A DNA stretch of 64,000 nucleotides from Volutella citrinella. Taxonomy: Eukaryota > Ascomycota > Sordariomycetes > Hypocreales > Nectriaceae. Below the pieces are notes generated by a model. That model did no database searches. It was given only the letters and a program-made list of their open reading frames with translations, and was not told the origin of the DNA. The DNA is taken from positions 1,364,001 to 1,428,000 of the forward strand of contig JAWZSP010000003.1 of assembly GCA_034401135.1 (NCBI GenBank). The letters are read 5' to 3'. The position numbers were made by a program, and so were the translations under genes. Each line of letters starts with the position of its first letter. Position 1 is the first letter of the stretch. Positions 56,901-64,000 of this stretch are shown here, piece by piece.

Positions 56901-58201
56901 GTCTTCGCGACGCTCGGGAAGCACCACAGCTTCTCGAGTAAGCTGTAGTGAGTTATTCTTGGACGTTATTGACCCCGGTGTCGTCGGTGTAAGAGTGCCT
57001 TGGCGACTGAGCTCGGAATTTTGCCGGAGGCGGCTCAGACCAAACAAATCGCCAAAGCTCTTCCGCCCAGTCGAGGACGACGTGCGTGTTGTAGGCGGAA
57101 GTAGGTGGTCATCCGTGGAGTCACGCCCAAGCGAACTCATTGTAGACGACCTACCCCTCAATAAGTTCGCTCTCGTCGGGGAGGAGTGTCCTGATTGCGT
57201 CCCTGCAGGAGCAAAGAGAGCAGTGGCGGGAGATTGATTGTTGCGCTGGTCATTATCCGTTTTGCCCGTTCCGTTGCTTCGCACTGATGGTGGGCGCGGA
57301 GTCGCAGCTGCACCAAGCGATGAGGAAGAAGCAATGCCTGGCGGCTTGTTCTTCTGTTGAAGGTGTGCGAGGGGGAAAAGCGGCTCGGGTGTCTTCTTGG
57401 TCCTCCGCAGCTTGAGGAAAGACGACGTTGTCTTCTTGGGAGTCGTGCGGGGACTTGTCTGAGCCAGGCCATCGTTGTTGGAGCTGAGGTCAGACCTGGA
57501 GGACTCGGATTGTCGATTCGATGGAGGACTGAGGGCCGCAGCACCATTGAGGCTAGTTGATTGGCGCGAAGGGGAGAGTGGTGCTTCGGGAAGTTCCTGG
57601 AGAGTAAAAGATGGACGGCTTCTCTCTGCGGTGAAGGACTTTCGCAGCGATCGCTGTCTTGAAGCACGGTTGAGCGTGTCCGAATCGCTAGCGGGCTCAG
57701 CTGGTCGCCGGAATTTGGCAGCAAGGCCAATGCGTGACGTTTTCTTGCGGGGGGCATTAAAGTCAAGGGTAGGTGCCGTCGTAATTATCTCGGGAGCTGC
57801 GATATTGTCAGATCAAGGCCCGTCTCCGATGGGGGTTTGCAAGCCGTGTAGTCATCGGGATTACGGGATTACACACGGCGCGGGACAGGAGGCGGCTTCT
57901 CAGCCTGCTGCTTGGCTCTGAGAGACAGCTGGGAATCAGAGGCATTGCGAAACCTCAGTACAGAGAAGCGGCGGTGTTTGTTAGACTCTTCTTGGATCGG
58001 TGGGGTGGCCGGGCGGGAGGCGGATGAATCGCGGGTGGGAGGTAGGGAGGGCGGACGCATCTCGTCGTCATCGTCGGTGTGCTCGAGCTGAGGGGGGAGT
58101 TGGGGAGGAGTATCGTCAGAAAGGGTCGGCTCGACAACGGTGTGACGTCTCATATCGGCGTCGCTGGCCATGTTGCCGCCGCGGCGGCGAAGGAAAGGCA
58201 T
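53952..58201 (-). CDS. Sec7-PH ARF guanine-nucleotide exchange factor (SYT1 type)
   Basis: Two exons (58201-57877 and 57796-53952) give 1389 aa. The start is MPFLRRRGGNMASDADMRRH (an internal Met at 11 is an alternative). Exon 1 ends PPPVPR and joins across an 80-nt GTGTGT...CGCAG intron to PPEIITTAPTLDF. The N-terminal ~390 residues are disordered. The Sec7 domain spans about 400-540; its glutamic finger is Glu472 in ELPKETQQIDRF (LPKE in place of the common LPGE). FIAFSLLILHTDVFN and KMQKPDYLKN follow. A PH domain lies at about 675-815 (KVGLLWRKDIKKRKTRSPWQ), then a coiled coil and a long acidic tail. Architecture fits yeast Syt1, which activates Arl1/ARF at the TGN. Another Sec7-PH GEF is possible. 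Confidence 0.92.
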
Positions 58202-60143
58202 GGCGACGACTAGCAGCGACGCTGCCGCTTACCATGACACGCCGCGAGCCCGGCGATGTCGAGGAGGCAGGTGCAGCAAACAGCAGATGGTGGCAGGCGG
58301 TTCACGACCGACCGTGCTGGCAGGCTATCCTGTGCACGGAGGAGACCATTGAGCCAGCTATGGCGCGTCGGGAATGGGAAATGCAAGGCTGCGCGGGCAG
58401 TTTGTGAGGATGGTCGAGGCGGGAAGTTCTGTCAGGTCGTCGTTTGAAGTCGTCGTCCTTGTCCTGGGCGGGTCTGGGCTGGCTCTGGCTCTGGGCTGGC
58501 TCTGGTTCTGGTCTGGCGCCGGCGCTGTCTGCTGGCCCGCTATGCAGATGGAAGGGACCCAGCCACTGCCAACGGAGCCCGCCAGTAGTGCAGTACCCAG
58601 TAACTTCCAGGTTCCCACTGGCTGGCCGCCCAGGGGCTGGGGCCACCTGGCAGCCACGATTATTAGACCGGGGCACCCTCGATGCCGGGGCCTGTCTTAC
58701 AAGCTCATAGGCGGGCTCGAGGGACGAGGGGGACCAGCACTCTGATAGCCCGAGCTGCCCGACGGACTTGTTGGCCTGCCCCACTAATTAGCTGAGGGCG
58801 CCGTGGCTGGGGCGTGCCTTTCCGGGACCCTTTGCGACGTGTGTGTTGTAATAGCCATGTACGGATATCTTGGGCAAATATGTCCAGCCAGGGCAGAATG
58901 CACCAGACAAGGAACGGGAGTAAGCAAGTGGCGGGTGCGCGGTTGGCATCCGAACAGTCCGCAAAGCTCAGCTCCCAATGTCATCGACATTTTCCAACCA
59001 GGGCCAGCAGTGATTATGATGAGTGGACCACCCAGTTACGGCACAGCGAGCGCCAGCACCCATCCATCATCCCCTTTCCACCAAGGCCCAATTTGAGAAG
59101 AGGCAGATACAGACCTACGACGCAGACAGCAAGCGTTGGGCTTTGCCTTGAGCTCACGACTCTGTTCTTGGAGTGCGCTGCCACCTGCATTGGCAATATG
59201 CTACTCCCTTATGGATACCTACTGAAGTATCCAAAGCCTGTTGCTACCTACCACACTGTTGTGCTGGTATTTAGGACTAATTAGTGCAGTCCTACCAAGC
59301 TAAGGTACCAATAATAAGAAGCAGCTAGGCCCTAGTACCTACCAACTATCTCCATCGAGCCGCACTGATCAGTGAGCCTGTGTAAAAAGATCGGGACCTG
59401 CGGATGGCCGGAATGGGCTGTTTCTTCAGTACCTGCAACTACCCCAGTCCTTCCTTGCAATCCGGCCTTCTACTTACGAAGTAGGTACCTCACTTCAAGT
59501 ATTTGACTGACCTCCGCACCCCATCGACGATCCCGCTACGCGCAGTAAGGCACCGTTACATGGCGACGTGTTGGATTTCGTCATGGCAGCGCGTAGCTCA
59601 CGACATGATACGTTGGCACCCCACCAGAAAGTCATAAGGTAGCCAACAGCCCAAACCTTCGTTGGTAAACCCGCAACACCCGGTTAAGTACGTGGATAAG
59701 TGAGTCCGAGTGGGAACACTGGATGCTGCTTGCTGGCCATGAGAAAGTGGCAGTGCAGCCTTGGTGCGATAAGTAAAATACTCCGTAATGAGCCTGGTCA
59801 ATGCATTCAGATAAATACGGATACGGAAACATTACATTCGCATTCGTCCAAGTGGTTGCAGACCACGCTAGCCACGACTGGCTCAGGGATGATGGTGTAC
59901 TGCGCACAGAGGGGAGGGTATGGCGTGGCCGGACCTGGCCCAATGTTTATCCAGCCAGCTCAGCCCCACCGGCAAGGCAGCCTGCAGACAAGCCTGTGAC
60001 GCTGATAGAACAGGCCGTGTTGGACAAGCCCTCAGGTTCTCTGTCACGACAAGCCTGGCAACTCCGGAATTGGCCCTACAAGGCTGGATGACCACGCCTC
60101 TCACTCATTAATACATCAGGTCCATTCAACGCTCAGAGAACTG
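58202..60143. other. Divergent intergenic region, SYT1-like / ECM14
   Basis: About 1.9 kb between divergent start codons. AT-rich islands with TAGGTACC-like motifs occur at about 59295-59500 (AAGGTACCAATAATAAG and GAAGTAGGTACCTCACTTC). No gene is supported on either strand. Confidence 0.5.
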
Positions 60144-61823
60144 GTGATGAAGTTCTCAGTGCTCCGCCTGGCCGCTTCGACGCTGCTGCTGTTGGAAGCG
60201 GCCAACGCTGCTGGAATCGGCCACCAGCAAGCCCTCAACCACGATCGCTTCGCCACCGGCGCCCGTGATGGAAACAGCAATGCCCGTCTCTTCCCCTTCT
60301 TGACCAAGCTTCGCGATGGCGCCATTGAGATGATTTTCGGCCGACATCCGTCCAAGAACACCGAGCAGCCCACAACCCCTCCAACCCTGGCTCGGTACGA
60401 GAACCAACTCGTCCTACGATTCAATGTCACTACCGCCGACGAAGAGCGAGCCCTCTCCGATGCCGCCTCGCGATTGTTCCTGGATGTGTGGGCATTCACA
60501 GAAGAATATGTCGACATCCGCCTACACACCGACGAGGTAGCGCCGTTACTCAGCCTCCTCCCCAGGCCCCTCCGAACCTCTCACTCGACCCTCATCTCCG
60601 ACCTAGCTGCTGCCGTTCTTCAGTCCTCCCCGACATCCCGCATTCCGCAGCAAGATGACCACTCTGCTGGATCACCGAGACTGAACATGGCACCCGCCGG
60701 TGATAACCTCTTCTTCCAGGATTATCAGCCTCTGCCGGTTGTCGTTCGTTGGATGCGCCTCGTGGAGGCCATGTTTCCTTCGTATGTCAACTTCTTCACG
60801 ATTGGCAAGTCATATGAAGGCCGCGATATCCCAGCTCTTCGTGTGGGAGTTCCAGTCCTGGACTCCCACGGAGCGCCTCCAAGGAAGACGATTGTCATCA
60901 TGGGTGGTTCCCACGCCCGAGAGTGGATCTCAACCAGTACCGTCAACTATTTGGCGTGGTCCTTCATCACTACGTTCGGAAAGGAACGTATGATCACCAA
61001 GCTTCTTGATGAGTTTGATCTCATCTTCATTCCCGTCGCCAACCCCGATGGCGTCGAGTATACATGGCAGGTGGATCGGCTGTGGCGGAAGACGAGGCAA
61101 CAGACCAACCTCCAGTTCTGCCGTGGCTTGGACCTTGACCGCGCCTTTGGGTATGAGTGGGATGGCTCCCGGGTGCAGCGCGATCCTTGCTCCGAGAGCT
61201 ACGGCGGCGACAAGCCCTTCCAGGCTACGGAAGCTGTCCAAATTGCTGACTGGGCGCGCAATGAGACGTGGAACAATGTCCGCTTCGTTGGGCTCGTGGA
61301 CTTGCACTCATATTCCCAGCAAGTCTTGTTCCCATACTCTTACTCCTGCTCAGTGGATCCTCCGAATTTGGAAAACCTTCAGGAGCTCGCTGCCGGGATC
61401 GCCAAATCGATTAGGCTTTCCAACGGGGAGTCTTACACCGTTGCGTCGGCCTGCCAGGGCGCTGTGCCTGCTCGGGGGCCCGGTGACGGTCGGCCCTCGA
61501 CCCGTATCGAGTCCGGCGGAGGCTCCGCCGTGGATTGGTTCTATCATGAGCTGCGGGCTCACTTCAGCTACCAAATCAAGCTTCGTGACACGGGCAGTTA
61601 CGGTTTCTTGCTGCCAAGGGAGCAAATTGTGCCAGTGGGCGAGGAAATCTTCAACGCCATGAAGTACTATGGCGATTATCTTCTCGGCAACAACGGGATC
61701 GAGTGGTATCCAGGTACATCAGATGACAGGGAGGAGAATCTGCCAGGCCCGGTAACAGGAGACGAGGAAGACAGCCTCGCCGATGTGTCTGAACTCCGCA
61801 AACGCCGCAAACTGCGCAGGTGA
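60144..61823 (+). CDS. ecm14: Inactive metallocarboxypeptidase-like protein ECM14 (M14)
   Basis: Single exon, 559 aa. A signal peptide (MKFSVLRLAASTLLLLEAANA) sends it to the secretory pathway. A propeptide-like region precedes the M14 carboxypeptidase domain from about residue 195. Zinc ligands are kept: His257 and Glu260 in GGSHAREWIS, and His388 in LVDLHSYSQQ. However, the catalytic glutamate of active M14A enzymes is a lysine here (Lys479 in SYQIKLRDTGSYGFLLP), and the substrate-binding Asn of the usual N-R pair is Asp (GLDLDRAFGYEW). These two changes are characteristic of ECM14, a conserved secreted pseudoenzyme linked to the cell wall in yeast. The C-terminus is basic (RKRRKLRR). Catalysis is therefore not expected. 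Confidence 0.95.
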   Translation: MMKFSVLRLAASTLLLLEAANAAGIGHQQALNHDRFATGARDGNSNARLFPFLTKLRDGAIEMIFGRHPSKNTEQPTTPPTLARYENQLVLRFNVTTADEERALSDAASRLFLDVWAFTEEYVDIRLHTDEVAPLLSLLPRPLRTSHSTLISDLAAAVLQSSPTSRIPQQDDHSAGSPRLNMAPAGDNLFFQDYQPLPVVVRWMRLVEAMFPSYVNFFTIGKSYEGRDIPALRVGVPVLDSHGAPPRKTIVIMGGSHAREWISTSTVNYLAWSFITTFGKERMITKLLDEFDLIFIPVANPDGVEYTWQVDRLWRKTRQQTNLQFCRGLDLDRAFGYEWDGSRVQRDPCSESYGGDKPFQATEAVQIADWARNETWNNVRFVGLVDLHSYSQQVLFPYSYSCSVDPPNLENLQELAAGIAKSIRLSNGESYTVASACQGAVPARGPGDGRPSTRIESGGGSAVDWFYHELRAHFSYQIKLRDTGSYGFLLPREQIVPVGEEIFNAMKYYGDYLLGNNGIEWYPGTSDDREENLPGPVTGDEEDSLADVSELRKRRKLRR

Positions 61824-62122
61824 AGAAGGGGCGTCTTGCTCCAGGAAGCGCAAGGCATTCCATGAGAATACGGTATGAATAATGTAGAAAAGCGTCGGTG
61901 GCCAGTTTGATTTCGGCGTTTGTGGGTTGCGTTGGGTTAAGTTTCTGGGAAACACGGACAGGCAGGTCTCCGTTATGGCATATAGTATATTGGATTCCAA
62001 TTATTCTCGCTCCGCGGCCTCTAAACTATACTTTTAGAGTTGCTCCATTCGCAACCCCATCTTGCACTACATTGATATACATGACTTTGGACGGCGCGAG
62101 TCCAGTTGTTCTCCGTGTCTAC
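61824..62122. other. Convergent 3' region (ECM14/MGST3-like)
   Basis: A 299-bp AT-richer interval between converging stop codons. Nothing beyond the two 3' ends is seen. Confidence 0.5.
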
Positions 62123-62755
62123 TTACTGTCCGAGGACCATCATGGCAGTGGTGTATGCCGCGGTAAACTTGAGAGAGGCATCAAAGAGGAAGCCAGCGAG
62201 CGAGCTCCTGCGGCAATGTTAGAGCGGAACGCAAGGGAGACGAGGCACGCTGTTGGGAAGACGAACATGTGGCGGCCTTCAGGGCCATTGGAAGCATAGC
62301 CAATGGCATAGATGATACGGGCAAGCACCCAGCCCGCGCCGAGACCAGCAGCGGCAGTAGGGTACCCCAGGCCAGAGATAAGGAGAGCAAACAGCCAAGG
62401 GGTGTGGTTCTCCGTGAAGTTGGCGTGGGCACGCTGGGCTACACAGACAATCAGTACAGTCCACTCGAGCGAGGCTTTGTGGAGAGGGGCAAGCCGCACC
62501 AGAGTTGAAGAGGTAGGCCTTGCGGTCCTTGGCGGCCAGCTCATTCGAGGCGTAGGCAATGGGATACTTTTGGCCGCTGGCCTTGCGGCGCATTCCGGTG
62601 AGATAGGTGTGCAGGGATCCCACAAAGAGGGACGAGGAGGCCACAGCGAGCACCAGGCTGGATTGTTGTTAGTCGCTGGCTTCGGTGCTGGGAAAGGGGG
62701 GAGGGGGTGTGTTGACTGACCCGTACTCGGCAGGGAGTTCCAGAGTCAGAGACAT
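62123..62755 (-). CDS. Microsomal glutathione S-transferase 3-like (MAPEG) protein
   Basis: Four exons (62755-62721, 62657-62500, 62438-62267, 62207-62123) give 149 aa, the usual MGST3 length. The product starts MSLTLELPAEYGLVLAVASS and has four hydrophobic helices. The MAPEG signature lies across the exon 2/3 join: FNSAQRAHANFTENHTPWL, with the conserved Arg, Asn and Glu for glutathione binding. The last intron uses a weak GTTCGT donor, but its CTAAC branch and CAG acceptor are good. It restores a C-terminal helix (GFLFDASLKFTAAYTTAMM) that the unspliced frame lacks. It is an ER/outer-mitochondrial-membrane enzyme with glutathione transferase and peroxidase activity against lipid hydroperoxides. 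Confidence 0.88.
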
Positions 62756-63583
62756 GTTGGCGTTTGAAGAAGATGAAGTGGGCAGAGTGGGTAGTTTCTT
62801 GTGAAGAATCAACGGCAACGGGCCAGGCTTGGTGTGCTTGGGTCAATTGGTATTTTTCGGACTGAGGCGGGCTGTTTGCTGGGGGAGAGTCGAGGGCGGA
62901 AGGGGATCCGTCGGGCTGTCGGCATTTATATACACATGCCCCTGCGTCCGGAGTTACAGGCTGTCCTTGTGGTGTTTGGGGAATCCTCTCCGCAGAAAAA
63001 GACTGCCCGGGCAGTGGGGCGCGGGCCAGTGGCACTCCCTAAGGCAGGTACTAGTTGCGGATCTGGCCATGGGCCGCCAATGATGAATTGCTGAATACAT
63101 CACATCGAAACGGCCAAAAGCTGTCGATCCGCCTGGGATTCTTTTGGCAGCATCATCAAGCGTCCCCTATCATCTCCAGTGCCGACGACCCGGGCGGGGC
63201 GGGGCATGGATGCTGCTGTACCTAGGTAAGGTAGGTAACCAGTGTGTTGCGTACGCTGTAGTATTAGTGGCATCACCAAACGGACGAGGCTCATGACAAC
63301 TCCGCCCTCTCAAGACCACCAGAATTGGCCTCGTCATTCCATGCGCAGGCAGAAGCAGCCGTTTCGCGGCAACCCGTCGGGTCATGACGGGTGATTTAAA
63401 CCACCGACGGCCCAACACCTTGCCCCGTTCCCTCTGCTTCTGCAACGAACTCGAGGCACTCTTGACTCGTCAGTCCCCCCCCTTGGTCAAGCCAAAGTCC
63501 GCAAGTCCGCACTTGGCACTGCTCCACGCCCGTGCATCTGATCCAGTCTTGAATGATATCCATCCTAGATGCGCCCCACGCCA
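62756..63583. other. Intergenic region upstream of MGST3-like gene
   Basis: About 830 bp holding the MGST3-like promoter and the 3' end of the polymerase gene. It contains a CCTAGGTAAGGTAGGTAACC tract at about 63221. No gene is supported. Confidence 0.5.
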
Positions 63584-64000
63584 TCATCCCGTGCACCGCT
63601 CCTCCGGCCGGCGCCACGGCAGCCCGAGGCCTTCAAACACCCTCCGCTCCGCTGTCACCATGTCCGGCGCAGCGCCGCCGTTGGACCCCCCCTCGAGGTC
63701 GATCCATGCGCCGTCCGATCGACTCCGGATGCCGCTGCTGTCAAACTTCCAGCCCTTTTCCGCCTTGCAGTACCGCCGCACATCTCTCTGGAATGTCGTG
63801 CCGCCGCTCCACCCCAGCATCGCGCACCCGACCGTCTTCCACGGACTCACGATGATGTCCACTCGCCGGTGTGGTGCTCCTCGCACGTCTGGCTGCTGCC
63901 ACACCACCAGGGCCTTGTCCAGTGTGTCGAATCCTGATCCGCGCCCGCCTTCGCCCCTCCATGCGAGCGGCACCTGTCCTCGTTCGCTGTTCCGCGTCGA
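63584..64000 (-). CDS. Family X DNA polymerase, C-terminal part (truncated by window edge)
   Basis: 138 C-terminal residues run from the right edge of the window in one open frame to a TAG/TGA-type stop at 63584; the 5' part lies beyond 64000. Recognisable palm/thumb motifs are GFDTLDKALVVWQQP, then HRRVDIIVSPWKTVGCAMLG with the third catalytic Asp, then WSGGTTFQRDVRRYCKAEKG (the SGS/SGG-type steric gate region) and WKFDSSGIRSRSDGAW. The sequence ends GLPWRRPEERCTG. This places it in the Pol lambda/mu/TdT/Pol4 branch, which fills gaps in base excision repair and end joining. Residues outside the window would decide between Pol4 and another member. Confidence 0.9.
   Translation of the reverse strand, partial: STRNSERGQVPLAWRGEGGRGSGFDTLDKALVVWQQPDVRGAPHRRVDIIVSPWKTVGCAMLGWSGGTTFQRDVRRYCKAEKGWKFDSSGIRSRSDGAWIDLEGGSNGGAAPDMVTAERRVFEGLGLPWRRPEERCTG

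Overview
The window is nuclear DNA from a filamentous ascomycete. Short introns (mostly 50-90 nt) have GTRNGT-like donors and CTRAC-type branch points. Coding sequence is GC-rich with strong third-position bias. All recognisable proteins are housekeeping fungal proteins whose closest forms, from memory, are in Sordariomycetes, probably Hypocreales. The order-level guess is inference; the eukaryotic, Pezizomycotina character is seen directly. I place 23 protein genes (10 on +, 13 on -), most with exon structures worked out by hand from reading frame, splice signals and family conservation. No tRNA, rRNA, CRISPR or intact mobile element was found.

Layout. 1-4.5 kb: gene-poor. 4.6-12.5 kb: a carboxymuconolactone-decarboxylase-like protein, the ERAD ubiquitin ligase HRD1, and glycogenin. 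14.9-24.8 kb: a CDF metal transporter, a monoglyceride-lipase-like hydrolase, the mitochondrial half-ABC transporter MDL1 and an RTT103-like CID protein. 25.4-33.5 kb: clathrin light chain, cytochrome c oxidase subunit VIIa (COX7), a large mitochondrial helical-repeat (PPR-like) protein, the t-SNARE TLG2 and calmodulin. 35-46.3 kb: a GH47 alpha-1,2-mannosidase, AP-1 gamma-adaptin, an OXNAD-type flavoprotein, an NCBP3-like cap-binding protein and an unknown coiled-coil protein with a Cys/His cluster. 46.3-49.7 kb: gene desert. 49.7-64 kb: an unknown Ser/Arg-rich protein, SRP72, a Sec7-PH ARF-GEF (SYT1 type), the pseudo-carboxypeptidase ECM14, an MGST3-type microsomal glutathione transferase and, at the right edge, the C-terminus of a family X DNA polymerase.

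How the genes relate. There is no biosynthetic cluster or defence island. Several genes belong to the secretory/TGN-endosome system: clathrin light chain, TLG2, AP-1 gamma, a Sec7 ARF-GEF, a GH47 mannosidase, SRP72 and HRD1. COX7 and the mitochondrial PPR-like gene share a 376-bp divergent promoter with two CCAAT boxes and a TGACTCA site. The points most worth a second look are two GC-AG introns needed to rebuild conserved proteins, extremely short first exons, a repeated ELF motif in the NCBP3-like tail, a His/Gln-rich tract in glycogenin, the unknown Cys/His-cluster protein, and small repeats in the intergenic regions. I did not find a clearly new multi-gene system.
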